A stretch of DNA of 16,847 bases, from positions 1 to 16,847 of the forward strand of contig CAJBLW010000456.1 in NCBI GenBank assembly GCA_903953985.1, read 5' to 3'. A program made the translations under genes and the position numbers. Below are positions 1 through 7,461 of this stretch, in pieces. The number at the start of each line of letters is the position of its first letter. The stretch's first letter is position 1. The DNA comes from an uncultured Burkholderiales bacterium. Lineage in GTDB: Bacteria > Pseudomonadota > Gammaproteobacteria > Burkholderiales > Burkholderiaceae_C. The notes beneath the pieces were generated by a model, which was given only the letters and a program-made list of their open reading frames with translations, was not told the origin of the DNA and did not search any database.

Positions 1-40
1 AAGCCAACGCCACCTGAAGGTGGCGTTGGCTTTTGTTGTT
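1..40 (+). terminator. Rho-independent terminator of a gene left of the window
   Basis: A perfect 14-bp stem (1-14 with 19-32) closes a TGAA loop and is followed by the T-rich tail TTGTTGTTTT. The tail lies on the plus side, so it should end a plus-strand gene located before position 1. The first two A bases could let it work weakly on the other strand too. No coding sequence is visible from here to 221. Confidence 0.8.
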
Positions 41-106
41 TTCGCTGGCGTAACAGTTCGGGCACCAACGCAGACGCGTTGCCCGTGAGCCAAATCGGAT
101 TGACCC

Positions 107-137
107 AAAAAAAAGCTCCAAAACCGAAGTTATGAAG
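107..137 (-). terminator. UUCG-tetraloop terminator of the RRM protein gene
   Basis: Read on the minus strand, a 9-position stem (one T·T mismatch, one G·T wobble) is closed by C-TTCG-G, a very stable tetraloop. It is followed directly by C and eight T (plus-strand A tract 107-114). It lies about 85 nt past the stop of the RNA-binding protein gene and gives that message a short structured 3' UTR. A second hairpin, AACGGCA / TGCCGTT at 187-204, sits just after the stop codon but lacks a U tract. Confidence 0.75.
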
Positions 138-221
138 CCTTTTATGTCTGAACCCAGCGCAAGCTAGGCTGGGTCAGATATTTTGCAACGGCATTGATGC
201 CGTTTGCGGAGTTTGCAGGGC

Positions 222-668
222 TTAGTAGCCGCCGCGACCACCGCCACCACCACCGCCGTAGCCGCCACCGCCGGAGCGATCGCCACCACCGCCGTAGCCG
301 CCGCCGCCGGAGCGACCGCCACCGCCGCCGCCGTAGCCGCCACCGCCGGAGCGGTCACCGCCACCGCCACCGCCGTAACCGCCACCACCACCGAAACCAC
401 CGGTGCGAGGAGGACGTGCCTCCATCGGACGGGCTTCGTTCACGGTGATGCTGCGACCACCCAAAGATTGGCCGTTCATGCCAGCGATAGCGGCTTGGGC
501 TTCGGCATCGCTGCCCATTTCCACAAAACCGAAACCTTTAGAGCGGCCTGTGTCGCGCTCCATCATGACTTTGGCGCTGGTGATGGCGCCGAATTCGCCG
601 AAAGCCTGTTGCAGGTCTTCGTCGCGAACGGTGTACGGCAGATTGCCGACGTAAAGTTTATTGCCCAT
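222..668 (-). CDS. RRM-domain RNA-binding protein with glycine-rich tail
   Basis: The product is 148 residues: one N-terminal RNA recognition motif (about residues 2-80) followed by a low-complexity Gly/Tyr/Arg tail. RNP2 is seen as KLYVGNLPY right after the start and RNP1 as RSKGFGFVEM. The tail repeats GGYGGGG blocks broken by DRSGG or RSGG, like RGG-type RNA-binding tails. Start: ATG at 666-668, preceded by AGGAG seven bases upstream. An in-frame upstream extension to 767 has no such site and would add residues in front of a canonical RRM start. The family (small glycine-rich RRM proteins of bacteria) binds single-stranded RNA and is often cold-induced; cold induction here is inference. 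The gene is monocistronic by appearance, with its own terminator at 107-137. Confidence 0.9.
   Translation of the reverse strand: MGNKLYVGNLPYTVRDEDLQQAFGEFGAITSAKVMMERDTGRSKGFGFVEMGSDAEAQAAIAGMNGQSLGGRSITVNEARPMEARPPRTGGFGGGGGYGGGGGGDRSGGGGYGGGGGGRSGGGGYGGGGDRSGGGGYGGGGGGGRGGY
225..400 (-). repeat. Imperfect 36-42 nt tandem repeats encoding the Gly-rich tail
   Basis: The plus-strand motif CCGTAGCCGCC recurs at about 256, 292, 331 and, in altered form, 373, so the spacing is 36, 39 and 42 nt, always a multiple of three. Each unit encodes a GGYGGGG block plus an (D)RSGG linker. Length change by whole codons would keep the reading frame, so repeat number may differ between strains. That variability is inferred. 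Confidence 0.7.
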
Positions 669-957
669 GGGGACTCCTGAAAAACACATGAAAACAAAAG
701 CGATGGGGTCCCGAAAGCACAACAAACCTGAAAAGTGCCGCCGTAGCGCGCGAAACTGACCGATCACCTCAAATGTGACGTTTTATTAACGCGCACTATC
801 AGATTATGGGGCATAGCGTCTAAATAGCACCAAATTTCGTCAATGTTTCGAGATTAACCTTGTTTTTTAGAGCCTTCTTGTGTCATTTAACACCACGAGT
901 GTGCAGTCAGCGAGGATAAGCCCCCCTTGCCAGAACCTCAGCCAGACCTGACCGATT
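669..957. other. Intergenic stretch upstream of the RRM gene, no gene seen
   Basis: This stretch separates the end of the lytic transglycosylase gene from the start of the RRM gene, both on the minus strand. It must carry the RRM promoter and 5' UTR. A TTGACG hexamer occurs on the minus strand (plus 838-843), but I find no good -10 at 16-18 bp from it, so I do not call a promoter. No convincing ORF or strong terminator is visible. Confidence 0.4.
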
Positions 958-1461
958 TCAGCGCCAAACACCCGTGCGCACCAACTCTTGCCGCACCAAA
1001 GCCTGATACCGCAGGTTGTGAACAGGCGTGACAGAGTGGTAGGCGGCCACGCCAAACCAAGTGTTGCCGTGGCGCAGTATCACGCGTTTGAGGTGCCAGG
1101 CTGCCACATGCGTGGCCACGCAGGGGTCCAGCAGCCGCTCTGGCGTGATGCCCCATTGGGACAGTTCACGAAAGTGGATGGAGTTGATTTGGGCCATGCC
1201 TACATCGATGCTGCCATTGCGGTTGCGGTTCATCACATGGGGGCGCATGCCTGACTCGACTTGCAAGATGGCCCGCAGGATGTGCGGGTTGACACCATGA
1301 CGTTGGGCGGCCGGCATGAGGCATTGGTCTGCCGCTGGGCTGGGAATCGGCTTGGCTTCGGCCGGGCCTTTGGCATGGGCTGCGGCGTGCGCCCATCCCA
1401 GCAAGCACATGCAAAAGGCCGCAGAATGCTGAAGGTCAAAGCGCAACAAGGTAGGTGACAC
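958..1461 (-). CDS. Secreted lytic transglycosylase (SLT domain, IagB/VirB1-like)
   Basis: The product is 167 residues. A hydrophobic stretch followed by Ala-rich residues (about 12-30, ending AHAAAHA) looks like a signal peptide. The SLT fold follows: ILQVES with catalytic Glu69, GMAQIN at 88-93, and VAAYHS with Tyr141. Cys47 and Cys114 could form the disulphide common in this group. Such enzymes cleave the MurNAc-GlcNAc bond of peptidoglycan with 1,6-anhydro product formation. Small members are usually accessory to secretion systems, conjugation or pili, but no such cluster is seen here. Start: GTG at 1459-1461 with no clear ribosome binding site. A later internal Met18 would leave a shorter but still plausible signal peptide, so the start is uncertain. 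It lies 110 nt downstream of the ABC ATPase gene on the same strand. Confidence 0.85.
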   Translation of the reverse strand: MSPTLLRFDLQHSAAFCMCLLGWAHAAAHAKGPAEAKPIPSPAADQCLMPAAQRHGVNPHILRAILQVESGMRPHVMNRNRNGSIDVGMAQINSIHFRELSQWGITPERLLDPCVATHVAAWHLKRVILRHGNTWFGVAAYHSVTPVHNLRYQALVRQELVRTGVWR

Positions 1462-1571
1462 TCAAGGTTCGTGAAGACTGGGCAAACCAGCTCATGGATG
1501 AGCATCGGCACGGCGACCGTTCTCTTGAGCCCCAAGCCCGACGGATGGGTAGTCGGACCCATCACCAGACC

Positions 1572-2228
1572 TCAGAGCTGGTGCACCGATGCCAGCGGAA
1601 GATAAGCGGGCTTTTCGTAGTCGGCGATCAGCCAAGCGCGCTGGGTGTTTTGACCCACTTGCGTCAAATACGCCTGAAGGCTGCGGATGGAGGCCTGGTC
1701 CAATGAGACGAAAGGCTGGTCCAGCAGAGTGACCACGGCTCCGCTGGCCAGCGCTGCCACCAGGCCTACTTTGCGGCGGCTCCCGGTCGACAGCATGTTC
1801 AGCCTTTTGTCCAGGTGTGGGGCCAACTGCAAGGTCTCGACCAGCTCGTTTTTCGTGGCGTCGGACCAGGCGGGTAAAGACAAACGGAAGTGCGCCCAGC
1901 ATTGCTCGGGCGTATCGCTGTCGTGCAGCGGCAAACGCAGGTCGGTCCAAAAAACCGCCGAATTCCGAGGCAGGGTTAAAGGGTTGGCCTCGCACATCAG
2001 GCGCAACTGCCCTGCAGTGGGTGCCAAATCGCCGCTGAGCAAGCGCATCAAGCTGGTCTTGCCCGAACCCTCGTCGCCCAGCAAGGCGGAAAGTCCTGCG
2101 GGCAGTTGCAGGTTGAAATCGCGGAAAAGCGGCAGTTCGACCGGCCCACCGCTGAGGCTGATGACGCTCAGCACGGTGTTGGTCGACTTTGGGAAGGGCG
2201 CAGCAGTCTGTTTCAGCATGACTTGCAT
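1572..2228 (-). CDS. ABC-type ATPase with degenerate catalytic motifs
   Basis: The 218-residue product has an ABC ATPase layout: Walker A GDEGSGKTS (51-59), signature LSTGSRRK (146-153), Walker B VVTLLDQP (165-172) and D-loop SLDQ. Three positions normally needed for ATP hydrolysis are changed. Walker B has Gln171 where the catalytic Glu is expected, no Q-loop glutamine is seen (FWTDLRLP), and the H-loop position reads LIADYE without a histidine. ATP binding looks possible; turnover is doubtful. Compact size resembles transporter ATPase subunits such as CcmA-type proteins, but no permease gene is adjacent. Start: ATG 2226-2228 is preferred; ATG 2217-2219 is possible. A longer frame to 2306 would need TTG with no ribosome binding site. 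A GATGGGT / ACCCATC hairpin lies just after the stop (1544-1563) without a U tract. Confidence 0.75.
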   Translation of the reverse strand: MQVMLKQTAAPFPKSTNTVLSVISLSGGPVELPLFRDFNLQLPAGLSALLGDEGSGKTSLMRLLSGDLAPTAGQLRLMCEANPLTLPRNSAVFWTDLRLPLHDSDTPEQCWAHFRLSLPAWSDATKNELVETLQLAPHLDKRLNMLSTGSRRKVGLVAALASGAVVTLLDQPFVSLDQASIRSLQAYLTQVGQNTQRAWLIADYEKPAYLPLASVHQL

Positions 2229-2283
2229 GCTAGCAGCAGGGCCCTCTGAGCTCTTGCGTTTGAAAACTGGGCAGGAATTGGTC

Positions 2284-2378
2284 AATACTTTTACGATTAG
2301 AAACAAATTATTTTTATTGCTTTATATTAGCAAATAAAATAATTAATGCCTCAATTGTCTAATTAAGAAAAAACGATC
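2284..2378. promoter_or_regulatory. AT-rich divergent intergenic region
   Basis: This spacer between the minus-strand ATPase gene and the plus-strand two-gene sensor unit is strikingly AT-rich against its GC-rich flanks. It holds an inverted repeat TTGCT-N7-AGCAA (2317-2333) and a wider TTAAT...ATTAA pair around 2343-2366. Candidate plus-strand hexamers TTGCTT and TAATTA are 17 bp apart, but the match to sigma-70 consensus is poor. It probably carries promoters for both directions and perhaps an operator. This is inference from composition and position. Confidence 0.4.
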
Positions 2379-2936
2379 ATGTTCACAAAAAATTTGTTGG
2401 AAGTCAGCGAAAAGACAAAAACAGTCTTTCCGAATTTGAGCAGCAAAATGGGCGTGTTCTGTGTCATGTTGGCCGTGTTCGCTGGCTCTGCCGTTTGGGC
2501 CCTGGATGCGCCCCATGGGCCTGTGGTTCTGAAGGTGTCGGGTCTGATCGAGGCACATAACCAGGGCAAAGTGGCGGTTTTGGACATGAAGGCTTTGCAG
2601 GCTTTGCCGCAAAAAAGCTTCACCACGCAGACCCCTTGGGATCAAAAGCCCGTGACCTTCAGCGGCCCCTTGTTGCGCGATGTCTTGCAGCTGGTCAAGG
2701 CCAAAGGCCAGCACATCAGGGCGGTGGCGCTCAACGATTACCGCGTGAAGCTGCCCGTGTCCGATGCGCGTGAGCACGATGTGGTGGTGGCCGTGCAAAT
2801 GAATGGTCAGGCGATACCGGTCCGTACCAAGGGGCCTTTGTTCATCGTCTACCCTTTTGATGCCAAAAAAGAACTCCAACACAAGATTTACTACGAGCGC
2901 TCCATCTGGCAACTCAAGGCCATTGAGGTGGAGTGA
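2379..2936 (+). CDS. Periplasmic molybdopterin-oxidoreductase-domain-like protein
   Basis: The 185-residue product has a hydrophobic export signal (about 24-42, MGVFCVMLAVF...AVWA) and a mature domain resembling the oxidoreductase molybdopterin-binding fold (SUOX/YedY type). Recognisable parts are VLKVSGLIE, a VTFSGPLLRDVL stretch, a DYRVKLPVSD strand and the closing GPLFIVYPF...KIYYERSIWQLKAIEV. The mature part contains no cysteine, so the usual Mo-ligating Cys is absent. A ligand-binding or sensory role is therefore more likely than catalysis. The stop overlaps the start of the hybrid kinase gene by one base, which suggests the protein is that kinase's periplasmic partner. Start: ATG 2379 has only a weak AAGAAA upstream. 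ATG 2448 (Met24) would give a shorter, more typical signal peptide. Confidence 0.7.
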   Translation: MFTKNLLEVSEKTKTVFPNLSSKMGVFCVMLAVFAGSAVWALDAPHGPVVLKVSGLIEAHNQGKVAVLDMKALQALPQKSFTTQTPWDQKPVTFSGPLLRDVLQLVKAKGQHIRAVALNDYRVKLPVSDAREHDVVVAVQMNGQAIPVRTKGPLFIVYPFDAKKELQHKIYYERSIWQLKAIEVE

Positions 2937-4825
2937 TGCAAACACGCGACACCACACCTGCGACACCAGGGCTGAAAGGCCTGGCACCGTCTCGATTTTT
3001 TTGGGGTCTGGCCTTCGTGGCGGTCCTGGTGATTTCTGCATTGGTGGTGGCCACCACCGTGCAATGGCGTCAAGCACAGGCGCTGGAGGCTGCTGCGCGA
3101 CTGCAGGACGACTCTTTCACGGCCATCACCATGAATCTGGAGCGAGAGTTGTGGCGTTTCGATGCGGCCATGACGCGTGCAGACCTCGCTTGGCCGGGTA
3201 TGACCCCTGCGGACTTTGCATCAGAGCGGTCTTTGCGCTTTGATATTTTGGTCAGCCGCGTCGACTTGCTGCTCAACAGCCCTAGTCTTGAACGTGTACA
3301 CCACCGTGAGGAATACACCACATTGGCCCCCCGCTTGCTCAGCTGGGTGGCCCGATCCACCCCCTTGGCCAATGGGCAAGAATGGGCATCACCCGCGTGG
3401 TCTTCGCTCATGAAAGAGCTCCAGCAAATGGCGCCAGAGGTTCAGGCCCTGAACTCAGCCTCGGACATTGTCATGGGCGAATGGGTACAAAAACAAGTGG
3501 CCACTGTGCGCGAACAAAGCCAATGGATAGCCTGGCTCACGCTGGCGCAGATCCTGGGTTTGGTGTTGGGCGCTGTGGGTTTGTATGCGCACGAGCGCAA
3601 GCAATATCAGTCCCAAAGGGAGCAACAAAGCTTGCATGTGCAGTTGATGCAGGCCAAAGAACAAGCCGAAAGTGCCAACCAAGGCAAAAGTCGGTTTTTA
3701 GCCAACATGAGCCACGAGTTGCGTACACCTTTCAATGGCATATTGGGGATGCTGGGTTTGTTGGAAAAAACCCAGAATGGCTCAGAACAAGCTGATTTGA
3801 TTCAGACCGCCAAGGGCAGTGCAGCGCACTTGTTGGCCGTGCTCAACGATGTGCTGGAGGTCTCGGCCTTGGAAGCCGGAAAAATTCAAGTGCGCCCAGA
3901 GCCCACAGATATGGGCGATTTTTTGCAGGAAGTGCACCGATTCCTGCGGGTGCAAGCGCAAAACAAGGGCCTGCAACTGCAGCTGACGGGCGACTTGCAC
4001 AAGCCGCGTGTCGTGATGCTCGACCCCCTGCGCTTACGGCAAACTCTCTTCAATGTGCTTGGCAATGCCATCAAGTACACCGATAAAGGGCAGGTTGACA
4101 TCCGGGTTCGGCGTGAGTCACTTTCCGATAGCGTGCACTGGGAGATTGACATCGTCGACACCGGGATTGGCATGAGCGAGGCCACCCAACAAGGTTTGTT
4201 TGAGCGCTTTCAATGGGGCGACGCCTCTCTCACGCGCAAGCAATCGGGATCCGGTTTGGGTCTGGAGATATCCAGATCCCTGGCTCGCCTGATGGGCGGC
4301 GAATTGACGGCGCGCAGCCAGCTCGGGCTAGGTTCGGTTTTCACGCTGAGCTTGAAAACGCCATGGGCCACTTTGACTGCAGACGCTGCTCCAGCACCCG
4401 GCTTGGGCGACAGCGCGAGCCCGGACCCGCTTGAGCCTGGTTTGGCCAACGAGGCCTTGCGTGTTCTGGTGGCGGAAGACCATCCGGTCAATCGCAAAGT
4501 GGTGGGGCTGTTATTGCAAAGCATGGGCCATCAGGTCAGCTTTGCAGAGGACGGCCAACAAGCGCTCTCGCAAGCCAGTCAGTCCGATTTTGATCTGGTG
4601 CTGATGGACATCCACATGCCGGTGATGGATGGCCTGAGCAGTACGCGCCACATACGGGCACTGTCGGGTGATCGCGGACGGGTGCCCATTGTGGCGCTCA
4701 CGGCCGATGTGATGAGCGATGCGGCTGACCAGGCGATGGCTGCGGGCATGAATGCGTTTTTGTCCAAACCTTTGCAAAAAACACAACTGCAGGCGGTCAT
4801 GCCGCTCAAGCGGCGGCAGGCTTGA
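2936..4825 (+). CDS. Membrane hybrid sensor histidine kinase with receiver domain
   Basis: The 629-residue product has TM1 (about 21-42), a periplasmic sensor region (about 43-196) that I do not recognise, and TM2 (about 197-218). A coiled-coil linker leads to a HisKA domain with NMSHELRTPFNG (phosphoacceptor His260). The ATPase domain shows the N box around Asn377, DTGIGM (408-413) and GSGLGLEIS (438-446). After a Pro/Ala-rich linker comes a receiver domain (about 509-620) with phosphoacceptor Asp558 in LVLMDIHMP and Lys611 in LSKPL. No Hpt domain or DNA-binding output is present, and no response regulator gene lies beside it, so the next relay partner is elsewhere. Start: ATG 2936, overlapping the previous stop as TGATG and preceded by GAGGTGGAG. 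An in-frame GTG one codon earlier is less likely. Confidence 0.92.
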   Translation: MQTRDTTPATPGLKGLAPSRFFWGLAFVAVLVISALVVATTVQWRQAQALEAAARLQDDSFTAITMNLERELWRFDAAMTRADLAWPGMTPADFASERSLRFDILVSRVDLLLNSPSLERVHHREEYTTLAPRLLSWVARSTPLANGQEWASPAWSSLMKELQQMAPEVQALNSASDIVMGEWVQKQVATVREQSQWIAWLTLAQILGLVLGAVGLYAHERKQYQSQREQQSLHVQLMQAKEQAESANQGKSRFLANMSHELRTPFNGILGMLGLLEKTQNGSEQADLIQTAKGSAAHLLAVLNDVLEVSALEAGKIQVRPEPTDMGDFLQEVHRFLRVQAQNKGLQLQLTGDLHKPRVVMLDPLRLRQTLFNVLGNAIKYTDKGQVDIRVRRESLSDSVHWEIDIVDTGIGMSEATQQGLFERFQWGDASLTRKQSGSGLGLEISRSLARLMGGELTARSQLGLGSVFTLSLKTPWATLTADAAPAPGLGDSASPDPLEPGLANEALRVLVAEDHPVNRKVVGLLLQSMGHQVSFAEDGQQALSQASQSDFDLVLMDIHMPVMDGLSSTRHIRALSGDRGRVPIVALTADVMSDAADQAMAAGMNAFLSKPLQKTQLQAVMPLKRRQA

Positions 4826-4867
4826 TGCGCTAACGGCGCGCTTCCCCGAGTTCAACAAAGGGCTGAC

Positions 4868-4873
4868 TACAAT
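4868..4873 (+). promoter_or_regulatory. Possible -10 element for the nudB operon
   Basis: TACAAT matches the sigma-70 -10 consensus at five of six positions and lies about 40 nt before the nudB ATG, where a promoter is expected after the kinase gene. No good -35 hexamer is found at 16-18 bp, so support is weak. Confidence 0.25.
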
Positions 4874-4914
4874 GAATTGATCTTCTGGTCATTCATTTGG
4901 AGTCTGCCCCGTCC

Positions 4915-5400
4915 ATGTTGCAACCGCTCCCCCCATCGCCTGCCGCTTTCAAAATTCCGGAGTCGGTGTTGGTGGTCATTCACACGCCCGAGCAAGAGGT
5001 CTTGCTGATCCGGCGTGCCGATTGGGGCACCTGGCAATCGGTCACCGGCAGCAAGGACCACCCCGAAGAAAGCTGGCTGGAGACGGCCATTCGCGAAGTG
5101 CAGGAAGAAACCGGCATCGACGCCCGCCACCCGAATTGCTGCCTGCAAGACTGGGAACTGGAAAACGTATACGACATTTACCCTGCCTGGCGCTGGCGCT
5201 ACGCGCCCGAAGTCAGCCGCAACACCGAGCGGGTGTTTGGCCTGTGTGTGCCGCAACGCATCCCCGTGGTGCTCAGCCCACGCGAGCACACCGACGCGCA
5301 ATGGCTGCCCTGGCATGCCGCGGCCGATCAGTGCTTTTCCCCCTCCAACGCCGAAGCCATCCTGATGCTGCCGCGCTTTGTACCGACCGCCCCGCGATGA
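4915..5400 (+). CDS. nudB: Dihydroneopterin triphosphate diphosphatase (Nudix)
   Basis: The 161-residue Nudix hydrolase carries the box from Gly45 to Ile68, ending REVQEETGI, with one extra residue between the first Gly and Glu compared with the strict pattern. WQSVTGS just before the box and the FWQSVTGS segment of E. coli NudB are nearly identical. NudB removes pyrophosphate from 7,8-dihydroneopterin triphosphate, the step after GTP cyclohydrolase I in folate synthesis; folE is 2.5 kb downstream. Start: ATG 4915, with GGAG twelve bases upstream; an in-frame TTG at 4897 overlaps that GGAG. The stop overlaps the next start as ATGA, so nudB, the EEP gene and clsB look like one operon. Another Nudix substrate cannot be excluded. 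Confidence 0.85.
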   Translation: MLQPLPPSPAAFKIPESVLVVIHTPEQEVLLIRRADWGTWQSVTGSKDHPEESWLETAIREVQEETGIDARHPNCCLQDWELENVYDIYPAWRWRYAPEVSRNTERVFGLCVPQRIPVVLSPREHTDAQWLPWHAAADQCFSPSNAEAILMLPRFVPTAPR

Positions 5401-6152
5401 AGCCCGAACGCCACGAACACCCGGTTTTGCGGGTGGCCACTTACAACATCCACAAAGGCGTGCAAGGCCTGGGCCCTGCAAGGCGTCTTGAAATCCACAA
5501 CTTGGGCCATGCGGTGGAGCAACTCGACGCCGACATCGTGTGCCTTCAAGAGGTGCGCCGCGAGCACCGCCGCGAGGCAGCATATTTCAGGCATTGGCCC
5601 AGCCTGCCGCAAGCCGAGTATTTGGCCCCCGAAGGTTACCAGTCCGTCTATCGAACCAACGCCATCACGCGCCACGGTGAGCACGGCAACGCCTTGCTCT
5701 CGCGCTGGCCCGTGCTCTCGCACCAGCACCGCGATATCTCGGACCACCGGTTTGAGCAACGCGGGTTTTTGCACACTCAAGTTGAGGTGGTGGACCGCGT
5801 GGTGCACGTGTTGGTGGTGCACCTGGGGCTGGTCCCCGCCAGCCGCGTGCGCCAGCTGGCGCAACTGCTGGTGTACATCGCACAAGACATCCCGGCCCAT
5901 GAACCGGTGCTGGTGGCAGGCGACTTCAATGACTGGGGAACGGGTCTGGGACGTCGCATGGCGCAGGCCGGGTTTCGAGAGTGGCGCGAGCAGCCCACAC
6001 CCACCTACCCCTCGCGCTTGCCCTTGAACCAGCTCGACCATGTGTACGCTCGGGGCCTGACGCCTGTGCATGCCATGGTGCCCTCTGGGCGCATCTGGCA
6101 GCGCATGTCTGACCATTTGCCACTGGTGGCCGAATTTGCCTGGAACGACTGA
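5397..6152 (+). CDS. Endonuclease/exonuclease/phosphatase family protein
   Basis: The 251-residue product shows the full set of EEP (DNase I-like) motifs: YNIHKG with Asn17, LQEVR with Glu52, GNALLSR (97-103), VHLGL with His142, GDFNDW with Asp176 and Asn178, LDHVYAR with Asp214, and SDHLPL with Asp239/His240. All metal and catalytic positions look intact, so it should be an active Mg-dependent phosphodiesterase or phosphatase. No signal peptide is visible, suggesting a cytoplasmic site. ATG 5397 overlaps the nudB stop (ATGA), and clsB starts two bases after its stop. The constant partnership with a cardiolipin synthase hints at a lipid-phosphate or phosphodiester substrate, but this is inference; the exact substrate cannot be read from the sequence. 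Confidence 0.88.
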   Translation: MKPERHEHPVLRVATYNIHKGVQGLGPARRLEIHNLGHAVEQLDADIVCLQEVRREHRREAAYFRHWPSLPQAEYLAPEGYQSVYRTNAITRHGEHGNALLSRWPVLSHQHRDISDHRFEQRGFLHTQVEVVDRVVHVLVVHLGLVPASRVRQLAQLLVYIAQDIPAHEPVLVAGDFNDWGTGLGRRMAQAGFREWREQPTPTYPSRLPLNQLDHVYARGLTPVHAMVPSGRIWQRMSDHLPLVAEFAWND

Positions 6153-6154
6153 GC

Positions 6155-7381
6155 ATGCGGCACAACCCAGCGCTGCGCGACGGCCATCAGATCCGCCTCA
6201 TCGAGGGTGGGCAGGATTACTTTGAAGCCTTGGTCGCAGCGATCGACCAAGCCCGCTCGCATGTGCTGCTGGAAACCTATATTTTTGACCTCCATGGCGC
6301 TGCCGTGCGGGTGGCCGAGGGGCTGGAGCGAGCGGCCTTGCGCGGCGTGCGTGTCTGGCTGGTGGTCGACGGTGTGGGCACTCCCCAACTGCCTGAGGTC
6401 TGGCGCACGCGTTTTGCCCACGCGGGGGTGGATTGGCGAATTTATGCGCCTTTGGGCACCTTGGGCTTGCTCATCCCCAGCCGCTGGCGTCGTCTGCACC
6501 GCAAACTGTGCGTGGTGGATGGGCACACCGCCTTTTGTGGTGGTATCAACATCCTGGACGATTGGTACGACCCACACCACGGCAAATTGCCCCAGCCCCG
6601 GTTGGACTTCGCGGTCAGTGCGCAGGGCGAACTGGTGGGTCACATCCAAGACAGCATGGCCCAACTGTGGTGGCGTTTGCAAGGCGCAAAAAACGCCCGT
6701 GAACGCAAGATTCCACAGGCACTTCACTCGTTCAAAACGGCTGGCCTGCCGCTGCCCTGGAAGCAGCCGCTGCCCCTACCCGATGGCTCGCCGTCGCCCA
6801 GCCGGGCCGCCTTACTGCTGCGCGACAACGTGCTGCACCGCAGCCAGATCGAGCGGGCCTACCGCAAGGCCATTGGTCTGGCTCGGCACGAAGTGCTGAT
6901 TGCCAATGCCTACTTTTTGCCGGGGCGCAGGTTACGTCAGGCCTTGGTGCATGCAGCCCGACGGGGGGTGCGCGTACGCTTGCTGCTGCAAGGGCGTTAT
7001 GAATACTTCATGCAATACCACGCAGCCCGTCCGGTCTATGGCACCTTGCTCGCCGCTGGGGTCGAAATCTACGAATACGATGCGAGTTTTTTGCACGCCA
7101 AAGTGGCTGTGGTTGACCCCGACAACGAGCGTCCCTGGGCCACGGTGGGATCGTCCAACCTGGACCCGCTCAGCCTCCTGCTGGCGCGAGAGGCCAATGT
7201 GGTGGTGGCCGATCGCCTGTTTGCGCAACAACTGCACCGGCGTTTGATTCAGGTGATTGCATCACAAAGCACGCCTGTTTCGGCAGCCTTTGGCCAAAGG
7301 CATTGGCACCAGCGACTGCGCGATCGCCTGGCTTTTGGCCTCATGCGCATGGCACTTTTCCTCACAGGGCACCGGTATTGA
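6155..7381 (+). CDS. clsB: Cardiolipin synthase B (phospholipase D superfamily)
   Basis: The 408-residue protein has two HKD motifs: HRKLCVVD (His115, Lys117, Asp122) and HAKVAVVD (His314, Lys316, Asp321), each followed by the usual FCGGIN and VGSSNLD segments. It lacks the N-terminal double transmembrane region of ClsA and has the length and architecture of ClsB. ClsB joins phosphatidyl groups to make cardiolipin at the inner membrane; the E. coli enzyme can also make phosphatidylglycerol. ATG 6155 follows the previous stop by two bases, so translation is likely coupled. The C-terminal end is basic and hydrophobic (RLAFGLMRMALFLTG), which may help membrane contact. An 80-nt spacer without a good terminator separates it from folE. 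Confidence 0.92.
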   Translation: MRHNPALRDGHQIRLIEGGQDYFEALVAAIDQARSHVLLETYIFDLHGAAVRVAEGLERAALRGVRVWLVVDGVGTPQLPEVWRTRFAHAGVDWRIYAPLGTLGLLIPSRWRRLHRKLCVVDGHTAFCGGINILDDWYDPHHGKLPQPRLDFAVSAQGELVGHIQDSMAQLWWRLQGAKNARERKIPQALHSFKTAGLPLPWKQPLPLPDGSPSPSRAALLLRDNVLHRSQIERAYRKAIGLARHEVLIANAYFLPGRRLRQALVHAARRGVRVRLLLQGRYEYFMQYHAARPVYGTLLAAGVEIYEYDASFLHAKVAVVDPDNERPWATVGSSNLDPLSLLLAREANVVVADRLFAQQLHRRLIQVIASQSTPVSAAFGQRHWHQRLRDRLAFGLMRMALFLTGHRY

Positions 7382-7461
7382 AGGGTGGGGAGAAAGCAGA
7401 AAGAGAATAAAAGGGTCAAACCCCCTGGTCGCTGTGCGCTGATCAATCGCTGTTACGATCA

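Noticed and set aside
60..84. GGGCA..AACGC / GCGTTGCCC imperfect hairpin
   Set aside because: It has a three-base bulge and no U tract on either side, and I find no second copy; likely incidental.
194..680. Open frames antisense to the Gly-rich tail (Ala/Thr/Val-rich or His/Arg-rich)
   Set aside because: They result from the repeat composition and oppose a clear RRM gene.
838..843. TTGACG on the minus strand as -35 of the RRM gene promoter
   Set aside because: No acceptable -10 hexamer at 16-18 bp spacing.
2229..2306. Extended N-terminus of the ABC ATPase using TTG
   Set aside because: There is no Shine-Dalgarno site and the segment lies in or next to the AT-rich promoter-like spacer.
4867..5583. 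238-codon frame antisense to nudB
   Set aside because: Composition is typical of an antisense GC-rich shadow; nudB on the other strand has clear motifs.
7400..7440. GGGT-CAA-ACCC hairpin as terminator of clsB
   Set aside because: The four-base stem is too short and the T-rich tract is on the wrong side for a plus-strand terminator.
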